From: Rhizophagus clarus
Lineage: Eukaryota; Glomeromycota; Glomeromycetes; Glomerales; Glomeraceae
Reading direction: 5' to 3'
NCBI GenBank assembly: GCA_015698045.1
Contig: BLAL01000068.1
Span: forward strand, 434,001 to 498,000
Length of the DNA stretch: 64,000 nucleotides
The translations under genes were made by a program, and so were the position numbers. A model generated the notes under the pieces. That model was not told the origin of the DNA. It searched no databases and was given only the letters and a program-made list of their open reading frames with translations. Below, in pieces: positions 12,240 to 24,895 of this stretch (within the stretch, counting starts at the first letter, position 1; each line of letters begins with the position of its first letter).

Positions 12240-12400
12240 TATGCGATAGTTCTCTTATAATTGTAATTAAAAATGTTTAAATGAAAGCAAAAAGAATAAT
12301 TATCGATGTTTTCGAAAAATTTTAAAAATTTTTATTTGTATTATATTGACTAAATTTAATGACCCAATCAATTATGATGACGTGTTTACTAATCATGCGA
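11680..12400. other. Spacer after HMG gene 1
   Basis: Holds A runs at about 11690-11760, T runs, and an (AAT)n microsatellite at 12210-12238. No gene seen. Confidence 0.5.
12210..12238. repeat. (AAT)n microsatellite
   Basis: About ten copies of AAT/ATA. Confidence 0.85.
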
Positions 12401-15400
12401 AAGACTATTAGTAAAAGAATGATATTGTCGTACGTGTATGTTCATATTCGTACATTATTAAATTGAAAAATAAAATATAGGTAATATTGTATGCTATAAT
12501 TGCCATAATTTTGTGAGAAATAATAATCGAGGATATATTAATTAAGAAAGTAGTATTTTCTCGTAATTTAACATACTCAATTCTTTTTATATACATAGGT
12601 ACAAATAGGTTAAAGATATTTTTCAATTCCGATATTACCTTCTAATCATAAAAAGTAAATGCAGAATTGCAGATTACATTCTTTTTTAATTATACGAGAT
12701 TTACACCCAAAAATTCAACTTTTGGACATATTTCTTAAATTCTATTATAAAATTTAACGTTGAAGTAAATTTACCTAACCTTTCTATGTAAAAACGCTGA
12801 AAAATCTGAAGCATTTGCAAAATTCAAAATAATTTTTTTATGGTGCATCCTTTGAACACACCTTAAAACGGCGAGAATTGAAATTTGCTAATCGCAAATT
12901 TAAATAATCAGATATACAGGCTATGGTTAGGTTACCTCGAACAAATGAAGTAAGAATGCTTTTTTTCAATTTCATTAAGACGAAGGTTACTGTATGCTGA
13001 TCATGTGATAATTTGTACGACAGAATATTTCTCATATAAAGTAGCGGATCAATGTTACAATAAAAACTTTACGTTCCGACCGACAATGAAAAATTTACAA
13101 CGTAATAGAGTAAGTATTAAATTAAAACTTTTCAAGCGTTAAACCCAGCTATGAAAAGTGCATATTTCGCTTTTAAAGATAGATAAAAAATTTTTCGATA
13201 TTCTCAAAAATGACGAACTTGCAGAGTTAGTATATGAAATGGGAAATAATGGAGGTAAATTTAATAGGTATTCGAAATATTTACAATGATTAAAACTGGG
13301 TTTATGCCACTGTACTCAATGAATACGAATGTTTTTATATTAATATTTTCATTTCGATTTTGATAACAACTTAATTTTAAGGACACTTAAGCTGGTGCAA
13401 TCATAATTTTCTGTAATTTCTTCTGTTCAACCCATTGCGCAAAGATTAGAGTCAGATATTTTTTTCTTCTGTCTATCCCAAGTTCAATCATGTAAAATTA
13501 AAACGAGCGTGTAAATGAATCTAAAGACGAGTATATCGAGTTTGATGATGACGAAAAATGACGGACGATCGAAACACTCCTGACATTGTTAAAGATTAAG
13601 ATATTAGAGCTATAGGCTGGTTGTAAGATAAAGAACTAGCGAATATTTATATTATTTTATGTCAATTATGATATATTTATTTTTATTTATTTGAATATTT
13701 TTCAGCACATTGGTAAACTTTTAACGTTTAATGTATCACATTATTTTAACATTATAGATATAATCACATATTCGATATGCTTCTGTTTATCGACTCCCAT
13801 TCATTTTTTGGCGTATATAATTATTATCAGTGTTGCAAATAGATTATTCCTTTTTAAATAACCTTGTTACTTATTATAATTACACATGTTATTATCATCA
13901 ACAGAAACTGCATCATCATTATTTAATTCTGATACAGCTTTTATGTGAGAAATATTTCTGGTTTTTCCTCTTTCTTGTAGTTTTTGGTTGAGATCGAGTT
14001 ATTTTATATGTTATCACGTCAAAAAGCCACTCCAAAGGAATGGTTCCCAAAGTAATATATAGATTAATGTCTTTTTTAGAATAGAAAATAATTCTTTTGG
14101 CGCTAATATTTATCTAGGATATCATTATGCTAATGTTAATAAAATTCGTTATGAAGTTAGAAAATTAAATTAATGAACGTCAATGGAATATCATAATACT
14201 GTGGATCGATTATTAGAACAGCGACTATACTTAGTTTAGTTGAATTATAATGTTCATATAAATGTATTTTTTATTATTATTATTATTATTATTAAGATTA
14301 TTATTATATATTTATAATTAAACATTTTGATCACTAGATTTTTCCTTATACTATATTATTAACCAATTATAAAATCTTATGCAACTAGTAGATTTGTAAT
14401 GGAAAGTTTCTACAAGTGATCTTAAAAATAAGTAAAGATCATGCATGATGCATGCATTTGGTAGGATTCGATCTTTTGTTACATTATAACTTAAATTTCG
14501 CCCAAATATAAATCTGCAGCCAAAAATTAAGGAATGCATTTAGTTGTGCATAATGTGTAAAATACAAATTCTCATTATTTAGTCATTGAATTTCAATTAA
14601 TTGAAAATCGATGATAAAATCTTAACCAAAAATTCCCACGCCAAAAATAAACTGTAACTTAACACAACCTTATATTGATCTCATTACGGATAATCCAAGA
14701 GCAATATTTCATTCTTCTTTGATCAATAGTTATTCAAAAAACTGAATTTCTTTTAAACCTAGTTGACCCCGATTTATGATTAGTAGATGGAATAAGCATT
14801 CAACTCTAATTAAGTCCTATTCCTTCTAATTATTCCGTTTCAAATGGTGGATCCTCTTAATTTGTGATTAACCTTAATAACAAATATTTGTCGTGCAATC
14901 GTCCATAATTTATCCGATGTCTGGTAAAAGGACGTTAATTCTATAAGTTATTGTTGAATTAAAAGAATCATGTAAGTTTTTGTTGCTTGATAAGCGACTT
15001 TAATTGACGTCATTACCAATTAATTTAGAGAAATTACATCCCTCTCACCGACCCATTTCAATCTCAAGTCATGGTTTTATGTTAGAGCAACAGACAAGGG
15101 AGTAATTCAATATAGAGACGGAGGTTCCATTTTGGATTTTTTTTCCTATTTAAATCAAAGAATATATGAAGACTCGTTATTAATACCCAAAATTTATTTG
15201 ATTCTTAAAGAAATGAAAGGCGTAAACTATATGTACTCCGTTTAATTAATACTGTGAACTTTCGATGCTACAATGATTTTGGAAACATATTAAAGAAAGG
15301 GTATTCAAAAAACAGATTACTTTTTAAAAAGATCAAATACAAATAGCTTTGAATTAAAAGTAGTTCTTTCTCTATTGAAAGAATTTGATCTATCGTATTT

Positions 15401-17270
15401 CTTTTTATTTTCGATCATCAATACGGTAAATATAATTCAAAGCGTTAACACGCGTTCGAAAAAACCGCCAAAACTCACTCATTTTATATATTTTTCTCCT
15501 CATAAAAAATTTATATAATTTCCTCTTAGTTGTATAAGGATTCGTATTGTTCCTCCTTGTAGCTTCCATTCCTTAGGTAAATAACAGTTAATATTCGTGA
15601 CGTTAAACATTACACAAATTTCAGAAGGGATAAGTTATGTATTCAAAAATATCATCGAATAATCATTATTTAATAAAAAATATTTGTGATAATGAATACT
15701 TCGCGTTTTTGTCGATAAAGAAAGAATAATTATCTGAATGAAGGTTTTTTTTTTTCCTTTTTTTTTTTTTTTTTGAAAAAAAAAAAATTTTTTTCCATGT
15801 ATTATTAAATTATGTAATATTACCTACGCTCGGACCAATACAAATTTAAGTAGTACAAAAGCCTTAAGCCCACAAACAAATTGGGAATTACACAGTATCC
15901 GTTTACATCATCATAGAGATCCGGAACTTTAATATAGTCATTTTAGGGGTCATACATGATGTTGAAAAATTTTTCGTGCAATTTTTATTACCATAATTAG
16001 ACTAAAGCAACAATTTTGCATAATATTACCAAAACACATTCAAAAGAACAAAAATGTACATAGTTATCAATTAACCTTCGAGAATGAGAAGATTAGTTCA
16101 TATATTTTGACAAAGAACGTCAAGAAAGTTCTAAAAAAAAAAAAACAAACCCCAAAAAAAAAATTCTTAAAGCGTTAAATAAAGCGAATCAATTATGCGC
16201 GAAAACTGATAAACAGAAAACATTTGAAATAACAAATTTGATATGTACATTAAATTACAAAATAGGTTCTGTGATGTAAAATTTGATTGTGTGCCCCAAG
16301 ATTTTGTAATTATTTATTGTGTGGCTATGTTTACCAAATTTTTCTTATATTGTTCCAATAAAAATTGCCAATTTCAAACCGCGATAATACAACACATTTT
16401 GCTTTACTTCATATGCTTCTATTGAGCTATTCTTGGTTAGTATTTTAAAGATTTCCGTTTGCATACAATCCGGAAAGTTTGAATAGTAGTATTCTTCAAA
16501 ATGATGATGTTAATTTGGTAATAATTGAGTACCAAAATTACATAATATATGTATCACATGATATTTGATATGTTTGATCACCCGATCATCTAAGCTTAAT
16601 TTGTACCACTAAAAAGACAAGTTGTGCATTATGTGAACAAATTTGATCTACTGTATATTTAAAATCTCATTTTAATAAGGATTCAAACCTCGTCAATTTC
16701 TTTTTTTAATTACTTCAAAAGCTACCAAAAACAATTTTATTGATTAGAGCGCGGAAATTACCAGAGACGCGTAATATCTTTCCAGAATAATCATTTCAAC
16801 TATATGCGCCCAATGGAATTTTTTATTTGACCTAAAAGATAAATCTCGTGTTCAAAAAAAAAAAAAAAAAAAAATTTATCGTAAAAGTGATATGGCGTAA
16901 TAAGACTTTTTTTTAATACAAATTGGTTTTGTTATAATAAACGCGTTTGATTATCATTATTATAGTAGAGCAATAACAAGTTTTCTTAATTCTTCACAAT
17001 TTAAGTCCAATTTAAGAGAACGCTGAACCAAAGTTTAATAAAGTATCAAGGCATTATGACTTTATTATGTCACGATTTTCTCATTGATGAATTCCATTGA
17101 TTATTATTTTGACGTACGTCCACATCGAATTGGTCATGCGCTTCTCTTTGTTAATACTTTTTCGGATTAAAAAGTCTTTGAATGATTGTTTTACTTTTAA
17201 ATATTTCTTTTCAATGTGAAGTTATTAATAAACAAATGAAATAAAATGAATCAGTTGTGATTTTTATTCT

Positions 17271-17283
17271 TATAAATAGACCT
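17271..17283 (+). promoter_or_regulatory. TATA box of the second HMG gene
   Basis: TATAAATAGACCT, 47 bp upstream of the ATG. It is followed by TTTCGTGACGAGATGGAAAG, which matches the same position of genes 1 and 3. Confidence 0.65.
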
Positions 17284-17317
17284 TTCGTGACGAGATGGAA
17301 AGACGGATTTAATCGAA

Positions 17318-17773
17318 ATGTACGTTGATCCATCGAAAGATTATGAATACGGGCAGCTTTCGTGTTCTGAACCGTTAATTGTCACCAATGAGCATGAACA
17401 CCATTCAATCTTTTCTCAACCCGTTTCATCGAATGTCATTGGTCCGTCAATTAACGTTAACGAAGATGGGCAAAATGTTTTAAATGTGCCGCAAGCCTGT
17501 ATATATAATTATATATTACCAGCTGCTGATTCATCAGATTATCAAAATTTCCTGAGATGCAACCATTTCATAATGTTTAGAAGGTGTGTTCAAAAAGCGT
17601 TACCGCGTTCAGATACCAAGAATTGTTCAAAAATCGCTCAAATATCTTGGGAGTCCGCTGACAAAGAATTTAAAGAATTTTTCAAGAAATACACCGAACG
17701 TGTTCTAAATAGTCGAAAGAAAATGGTATTTAAAATAGTGACTAACAAAAGGAAATCAAAAAAGAAAGTATGA
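17318..17773 (+). CDS. MATA-type HMG-box protein 2, C-terminally shortened
   Basis: A frame of 151 residues. The HMG box begins at residue 79 (LRCNHFIMFRRCVQK) and includes KIAQISWESADKEFKEFF; a basic tail KRKSKKKV ends the protein. Compared with HMG protein 3 it lacks the tail beginning VKGLSVDQEVH. The matching DNA just after the stop is recognisable (TCTGTTGATTAGGC) but has an 11-bp deletion and further stops, so the tail was lost by decay. The box itself is intact. The N-terminal part (YEYGQLSCSEPLI, GPSINVNEDGQ, NVPQACIYNY) aligns with protein 3 throughout. Confidence 0.7.
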   Translation: MYVDPSKDYEYGQLSCSEPLIVTNEHEHHSIFSQPVSSNVIGPSINVNEDGQNVLNVPQACIYNYILPAADSSDYQNFLRCNHFIMFRRCVQKALPRSDTKNCSKIAQISWESADKEFKEFFKKYTERVLNSRKKMVFKIVTNKRKSKKKV

Positions 17774-18370
17774 TCTGTTGATTAGGCACACCCGATCAGC
17801 GTACACCTTATGTTTCAAAATAGAGAGAGGAGATAACTATTATCGTTATATTCAATCCAGCGTCTTCCAATCGTTTTTTCTTTTATGTTAATTTTTCGTT
17901 TTTCACTCGTAAAGTTATATATGTCAAAAAAATCTCGTGCCAATATATTTTATGTGATGTTCGAACATTATAATAATTCTTTTACTCGAAATTTAGTTTT
18001 TTTTACTTTTAAAATATTCGTTAAATAAAACACAAACACGTTTGTAGCTCGGGAAATAAAATTTGAAATTTTAATAAAATTTATGGGAAAGCATTATGTC
18101 CTTTCATTAAGGCGGTTTTAAATGAACTGACTTTTTATTAAAACATAAATGTACATGTTATTTATTATTGGATTGTCTACTTCTAAGTTTACTGAGCTGC
18201 AAAAGCTCGGCGTATGAATGAATATATGATGTTGTGTTCGGTGTTCACCAAATAAAACTACGATTACCATACTGACGGATAATCGTCTTTATTATACACA
18301 ATGTTAACCTGGATGTCATACGAAAGGGCGAATAAATATTGACATTTGTGAAATACTTACTGTACGTATG
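17774..18370. other. Spacer after HMG gene 2
   Basis: Aligns with 23880-24540 after HMG gene 3, for example AAACACGTTTGTAGCTCGGG at about 18030 against 24389. No gene. Confidence 0.6.
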
Positions 18371-19999
18371 TGCATATTCGTATATTACGGAAAAATCTCG
18401 GTTACATTGTATTCTATGATGGCCAATAATAATAATTAAATTGATGAATAAGAAAGTAGTATTTATTCCCCGTCATTATTTCAAATACAGTACTAGGTTA
18501 AATAGTTTTTATAAGAAAATAGAAAATTCCAGTTCCCGACCTACGGGACGACCGATATATTTCCCTCTAACCATAAAAAGTAAATACAAATTACATAATT
18601 ATATGTGGGATTTACATATTCATTTCGTTGACTGTTAAGAAAAAAGAAAAGCGATAATTTTTATTTAAATTCAACATGAAACTGAAGTAAGCGATAATTT
18701 TATTTAAATTCGACATGAAACTTAAATACTGGACTAGTTTGTTATCGCTGTTTAGAATTATGTTACCCATGCAAATTATTTAATAAAATAAATTACCACA
18801 AAACTATTACAGTCATTTACAGGACAAATGGACAATTTGTTTTGTAATTATCGTCGTTTATTTTCAAAATAGTGTGTTCAAAGGATTTATCGCAAAAAAA
18901 AAATTGAATTTTGCGAAATGAGAAAATTTATCGTTGATTCGTTGATAACCAGTTGATAACCCATCAGATATACATTGATACATGGTTGCTTATGAAGTTA
19001 CCTCGAACAATTGAAGTAAGGGTATGTTTTTCGATCCTTATTAAGACGACGGACAAGTTACAGGTTGATCATATGATAATTTGTACGACAAAATATTTCT
19101 CATATAAAGTAGCGGATCGTCTATCATTCATCAATGTTACAATAAAAACGTTGCATTCCGACAGGGAATGCAAAGAACAACATAGAAAATTTTTCGATAC
19201 TATCAATAATGACGAGACGCCCAGAACTTGCAGAGTTATTATATGAAAAGAGAAATATTGGAGGATAGGTATTCGAAGTATTTACAACCATTAAAACTGG
19301 GTTTTTGCCACTGTACATGAATATGAATGTTTTTATATTAATATTTTCATTTCGACTTTGATAACAACTTAATTTTAAGGACGCTTAGGCTGGTACAATC
19401 ATATTTTTCTATAATTTCTTTTGTTCAACCCACTGCCTTTCCTCCGTTTATCCCGAGTTCAACCATATAAAATTAAAACGAGCGTGTAAATGAATCTAAA
19501 GACGAGTACGGGTATTGAGTTGATGATGAAGAAAAATGACGACTAAAACACATCTCAAAGTGTTAAAGGTTAAGATATTAGATCTATAAGTCGATTGTAA
19601 GAGGATACATTTTTGAATATTTGCGTACTATTTTTGTGTCAAGTATGGTATATTTATTTTTATTTAGCTGAATATTTTCCAGCACGTTGATAGACTTTAA
19701 CATTTAATGATTCACGTTAATTTAACATTATAGGTATACAATATTCAACTTCCATTTACTACTTTTCCATTTTTTTGACGTTTATAAATATATATTATCA
19801 GTGTTGCAAATAGATTGTTTCTTTTTGAATAGCCTTATTACCTATAATAATTACACACGCTACTATCAACAGAAATTGTATCATTATCATTTAATTTTAA
19901 TACAGTTTTTTTTGTGACAATATTTCTAAATTTATTCCTTCTTGTAGATTTTGCTTGAGATCGAGTTGATAGAGTTATTTTACGTTATCACATCAAAAT

Positions 20000-20915
20000 C
20001 AGATAAATTAAAGACGATTGTACGACAAATATTTGTTATTTGAATCTTTAATCACAAATTAAGATTCCCCATTTGAAACGAAATAATTAGAATTAAGGTG
20101 CGAGGCTTAAATAGAATTGAAATTTCATTTCATATGCTTATTCGGTTACAAGTCCAGATTACATTAAAAAAAAAACATTAAAAGTTCACGTTTTATATAG
20201 CTATTGATCAAAGAATAATGAAATATAGCTCAATCAATCTAAATAATGAGTTTGTAGCTCTTAATGTTAGTCTACAGATTTTATATATGCTTTGCGGTGG
20301 GAATTGGCAGATTTTTATCATCGATTTTCAATTAATTTATTATCAATTGAAATCAACGAATAAACAATAAGAATTCGTATTTTACACATCCTGCATCCTG
20401 CACAAGATCATAACTAAATGCATTTCTCAATGTTCGGCTGCAGATTTATGTTTTGGCGAAATTTAAGTGGTATACTGTAATGTAGCAAAAGATCGAATTC
20501 TACCAAGTGCATGCATTATATGATCTTTATTTATTTTTAAACTCATTTGAAGAAGAAACTTCTCATTCCCAATTTAGATCCATTTATTAATTTACATAAT
20601 ATTTGTAATTGGTTAATAATACATCATAATGAAAATCTCTTATAACTCTTAAAATTCCAGTGATAAAAATCAAAAATTATATATTATTGTGAAATACATC
20701 CATATAAACTCACATTGGGCTTTTCCAATAAGTCACTCTTTTTTCCCAGGATTTTGGCTATCCCATTGACGTTCATTAATTAATTTCTAATTTCTTAGCG
20801 AGTCTCGTCAACATTGACGTGATAATCTCTTTAGAGAAATAGATATTAGCGCCAGAATTACTTTCTTTTTTTTAAAAAAAATGACACTAAACTATATATA
20901 TATTACTTCTGGGAA
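20000..20915 (-). other. Inverted segment within HMG unit C
   Basis: Reverse-complement matches to B include GGGCGAAATTTAAG with AAAAGATCGAAT and TACCAA, and ATTTGAAACG with ATAATTAGAA. Junctions fall near ACATCAAAATC|AGATAAATT (about 20000) and GGGAAC|GACTGAATTAAAGG (about 20915). Sequence outside both junctions is collinear with B. Confidence 0.8.
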
Positions 20916-23111
20916 CGACTGAATTAAAGGAATAATATGCGCTTTTATTACCTGATAAACGGCTTTAGTTGATGTCATTTCTAATTGGTTTAAAGAAATT
21001 TCACCCTTCACATTCATTTCGTGATTTTATAAGTGCTAAAGCAATAAATAAGGAAGTAATCCAAATTATAGGCGGACATCTTTGTGGCTTAATTTTGATT
21101 TTCTTTCTATTTAGACCAAAGAATATATATGCTCGAATGATTCTTGATGTTAGACGGTCAATGACTCGATCATTATGGTAAATTAACGCTCAAAATTTCT
21201 TTGGTTCTTAATTAATAAAAATTCTAAACCATGTATTCGAACACATTCAAAAACATTCAAAAGATGTTAAGAAAAATTCACTATTCAACATAAAAGAAAT
21301 ATTTGTTAGAAAGGTCAAATATCATTGCAGAATAAAAAATACTTTCAATTAAATGTTGTAAACATAGCGGTAACACGCATTGGTATACATCAGAAAAAAA
21401 AAAACTCATCTAATTATTCATCCTTATAGAAATCTTATATAATTTCTTCTTTTATGTAGTTATTTCTCTTTGTAGTTTTCATTCCTTAGGTAAATAACTC
21501 ATTTTTGATTCAGTTAATGTAAAATTTAGATAAAACTTCGTGATAGTATTCTCATGAAGTTAATGAAAATTGTAAACATTTCAAGCATTTCACAAATTTC
21601 AGAAAGAAATAAAGAAAATTATTATTTTGTAATTAATAAAAATATTTTATGCGAGATTAAAAAAAAATGAAAGTGTAACTCAGTCAAAACTCCGAATTTT
21701 TTTTTTTTTTTTTATCAAAAAAAAACTTTTCTGAATGAAATTGAAAAAAAAAAAAAAATTATTTTTTTTCTTGCATGCATAAATAAGTATATATATGTTT
21801 AATGGTAAATGTCAGACGATCACACCGATTTTTCTTTGCTGTTTTAATTTCGTGTAACGTCAAAAAGCTTGAATCAATATTACGAAAGCCTTAAGCCCAC
21901 AAGCAAATTGGGAACTTATACCCTACCTGCAGAAAAAATGCGGAAATCGGAATTTTGATGTCGAGGTGGTTACATTTATTTTATGAATTGGAAATTTTTT
22001 CGTGTAATATTTTATACTATAATTAGAATAAAGCGGCATTTTACATAAAATTATTCCAAAATACATTCATTAACTTTCGAGAATGAGAGAGATTTTTAGG
22101 AATAGTTAATATTTAAACAAAGAATGCCAAGAAATTTATAAAAAATTCTGTACTTTATACAAACTATTATACGCAAATACTAAAAGTACTAAATACACCA
22201 AATCAAATGATGCGCGAAACTGAAAGTAAAAGAGATTCTTTTGATGGAACATTTGAATGATAAAATTTGAATTTATTGAGGCTATGTTAACCAAAATCAA
22301 TTTTTTGATTATTATTATACACGTAAGCACATTATTAACAATTTCAAACCGTAATAAAGTTTCTGTTTCTATTGGACGAAATAAGATTATTGCACATGTT
22401 GACTTATTTCAATCGGGGCCATTCTTGGTTATATTTAAAGATTACCGTTAGATACGATCCGGAAAGTATTCTCCATGAATGTCAAATATGTTAATTTGGT
22501 AATAATTGTACCTGAAAAATACTAAATTACACAATATTGTATCACATGTAATCTGTTAATCACCCGATCTAAAAGTCAAGTTATGCATTATGTGCACAAA
22601 TGTGATACTTAATTCAATTACATAAAACCGCATTTAGTTAATAACCGATAAATTGAGAGGCGATATGGCGTAATAAGATTTTTTTTTTAGTACAGGTTTA
22701 ACGCGTTTGATTATCATTATTATGATTGAAAGATAGCAAGTTGTCTTAATTATTTACAATTTAAGTCTAATTAAGATGATAATGGAATGACTGCTTTTCT
22801 AATATTACTAAAAGTTATTGAGAATGTTGAACTACAGTATAATAAAGTCTCAGAGCATTATTTCTCTTCCTTGTTTTTTTTTCTCTTTTCCCTTTTCCTT
22901 TTTTTTTTTATTAAAAAAATCACATTATACTTCTATTATGACACGACGTTCCTATTGATGAATTCCATTTATTATCTTGTCATCGACACCGAATTACATT
23001 TGTTAATACTTTTTCTGACCAAAAAGATTGTTTTACTTTCAAATATTTGCTTTCGATGTGATATCATTAATAAACAAATGAAATTAGATGAAATCACTTG
23101 TAAATTTTTCT

Positions 23112-23122
23112 TATAAAAAGAC
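23112..23122 (+). promoter_or_regulatory. TATA box of the third HMG gene
   Basis: TATAAAAAGAC, 73 bp upstream of the ATG at 23185, followed by the shared leader word ACAAGATGGA. Confidence 0.65.
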
Positions 23123-23184
23123 TTTACACGACAAGATGGAGAAGCAGATTTAATTAAATATATATATATATATATATCTCGAAC

Positions 23185-23757
23185 ATGTACGTTCGTTTAT
23201 CGATTGATAATGAATATGGTCAGCTTTCATACGTTGAACCATTGATTGGTATCAACGAATGTGAGCACCACTCGATCTTTTCTTTACCTACTTCATCAAA
23301 CGTGTACGTTGGTCCGTCAATTGATACCAACAAATATGGGCAGTATGTTTTAAGTGTACCGCAAGCTGGGATCTACTATTATATATTACCTTCCATTGAT
23401 TCATCGGATTATCGAAATTTCCTGAGGTGCAATCCCTTCATAATGTTCAGAAGGTTTGTGCAAAAGTCGTTACCATATTCGAAATCAGAAGAATGCTCAA
23501 AAATAGCACAAGAATCGTGGGAGTCTGCCAGCGAAGAGTTTAAAGAATTTTTCAAGTGTTACACCGAAAATGCTTTAAATAAAAGGAACAAAGTATACAA
23601 AATAGTAACTAAAAAACGCAAACCAAAAAAGAAAGTTGTTAAAGGATTGTCTGTTGATCAAGAAGTACACACGCAACAACAATTACAAGCCCAATCAACG
23701 TACCAAGTTCGTTCTATGAAACCGATATCATTTAAATTTTCGCCTTATTGTTTATAA
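23185..23757 (+). CDS. MATA-type HMG-box protein 3
   Basis: A frame of 190 residues and the fullest member of the cluster. HMG box about residues 80-137: LRCNPFIMFRRFVQKSLP (helix 1), KIAQESWESASEEFKEFF (helices 2-3, core Trp). A basic tail KKRKPKKK at about 143-150 is a likely nuclear-localisation and DNA-contact segment. The conserved end GLSVDQEVHTQQ...RSMKP is present. The last ten residues (ISFKFSPYCL) differ from protein 1 and come from a 49-bp sequence that is tandemly repeated just after the stop. Proteins 1-3 also share YVxPSID-like N-terminal motifs (GPSIDTN, LSVPQAGI). Confidence 0.75.
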   Translation: MYVRLSIDNEYGQLSYVEPLIGINECEHHSIFSLPTSSNVYVGPSIDTNKYGQYVLSVPQAGIYYYILPSIDSSDYRNFLRCNPFIMFRRFVQKSLPYSKSEECSKIAQESWESASEEFKEFFKCYTENALNKRNKVYKIVTKKRKPKKKVVKGLSVDQEVHTQQQLQAQSTYQVRSMKPISFKFSPYCL

Positions 23758-23818
23758 AAATATTTTTTTACCGATATCATTTAAATTTTCGTCTTATTGT
23801 TTATAAAAATATTTTTTT
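23721..23818 (+). repeat. 49-bp tandem duplication at the end of HMG gene 3
   Basis: Copies start at 23721 and 23770 (ACCGATATCATTTAAATTTT). The first copy encodes the C-terminal ten residues and stop; the second is 3' of the gene. Confidence 0.85.
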
Positions 23819-24004
23819 TTAAACCAAAAATTATAAAAAAAAAAAAAAAAATCTTATGAAATTAAGTTTGACTCGTACGGGCTGTAGTAAATTGTAAATG
23901 GAATTCCAATCGTATCTGAAAAATTTGTCAAAGAAATTACTACATATTATGTCAAAAAAATTCTCGTGCCAATATTTAATGTAATTTACTTTAAGACTTG
24001 GCTT

Positions 24005-24380
24005 TATTTATTTGATATATTTATTATATTAATTATGTATATTTATTTTATGTGTATTTATCGTTATATTCGTTATGTATATTTTATTTAACATATTCGT
24101 AATATTCGTTATGTATATTTTATTTAACATATTCGTAATATTCGTTATATATATTTTATTTAACATATTCGTAATATTCGTTATATATATTTTATTTAAC
24201 ATATTCGTAATATTCGTTATATATATTTTATTTAACATATTCGTAATATTCGTTATGTATATTTTATTTAACATATTCGTAATATTCGCTATATTCGTTA
24301 TGTATATTTTCGATATATTTGTTATATTCGGTATGTATATTTTTAACATATTCGTTGTATTCGTTGTGTGTATATGCTCT
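24005..24380 (+). repeat. 36-bp tandem array of ATATTCGT-rich units
   Basis: About six well-kept copies of a 36-bp unit (CATATTCGTAATATTCG plus TTATGTATATTTTATTTAA), with degenerate units at both ends. It creates long open frames on both strands that are not genes. Unit B has only a seed-like AAAATATTCGTTAAAT at the equivalent place (about 18018), so the array grew in unit C. Confidence 0.9.
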
Positions 24381-24895
24381 TAAATCTCAAACACGTTTGT
24401 AGCCCGGGAAATGAATTAAATTTTAATAAAACTTATGGAAAATCATTATGTTCGAGAACATCATAATTGTTTTTTTTCATTTAATGACCGGTATATGAAT
24501 ATATGATGCTGTGCTCAAATAAAACAAGCCGACGGATAATCGTCTATTATTAAAAGAATATTACATGTCGTACATTACAAAATATAATTTTTAAACATAC
24601 CCAATTTATACATATATACAAATTACAAATAGTTTAAGATATTTTTATAAGAAAATAGAAATCTTCAATTCCAACCAATGAAAAGTAAATTATAATTATA
24701 TGCACATACAGTATACTATAAAATATGAGATTTACGAATTAAATTCGTGAAATGGATTAAAGTGATAGTTTTTAAATTTAACCGAAACCAGTCTAGTTTG
24801 TTAAATAAAAAATTTGTGATTTAGTAAAATATCAAATTTTAACAATTATATTAAAATAATATTATAAAGCGGAACGAATATCATATATAAAAATA

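Larger units (their letters stand above)
5330..12400 (+). repeat. HMG segmental copy A (first of three tandem units)
   Basis: This unit aligns in order and orientation with copies B and C. Landmarks are the block ATTTCTCACATAAAGTAACGG near 5468, the block with GAACTTTCAGAGTTGTTATA near 5681, the block ACTTTCCAGAATAATCATTT near 10168, the TATA box and the HMG gene. Compared with B it carries extra sequence at about 6182-6960 (a small hAT-like element and an HMG relic) and a local re-duplication at 7843-8084. Boundaries are approximate. Confidence 0.75.
12400..18370 (+). repeat. HMG segmental copy B
   Basis: The second tandem unit. Its start (12430-12720) aligns with 18370-18640 and with 24545-24740. 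Its interior (13000-13760, 13905-15200, 16700-17310) aligns with units A and C. Segment 14035-14945 is in the same orientation as in A but is reversed in C. No gene other than the HMG frame is recognised in it. Confidence 0.75.
18370..24800 (+). repeat. HMG segmental copy C, with an internal inversion
   Basis: The third tandem unit. Its interior aligns with B, but 20000-20915 is the reverse complement of 14035-14945 of B. It lacks the block around ACTTTCCAGAATAATCATTT that A and B share upstream of the promoter, and it has gained a 36-bp array at 24005-24380. No gene other than the HMG frame is recognised; open frames at 18953 and 20969 fall in these non-coding flanks. Confidence 0.75.

Noticed and set aside
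18953-21181. Frames of 70-97 codons in HMG unit C
   Set aside because: They lie in duplicated non-coding flanks and are not conserved as frames in units A and B.
24029-24383. Open frames of about 100 codons on both strands (repeating NITNMLNKIYIT / ILFNIFVIFV)
   Set aside because: They are products of the 36-bp tandem array, whose length is a multiple of three; no gene features.
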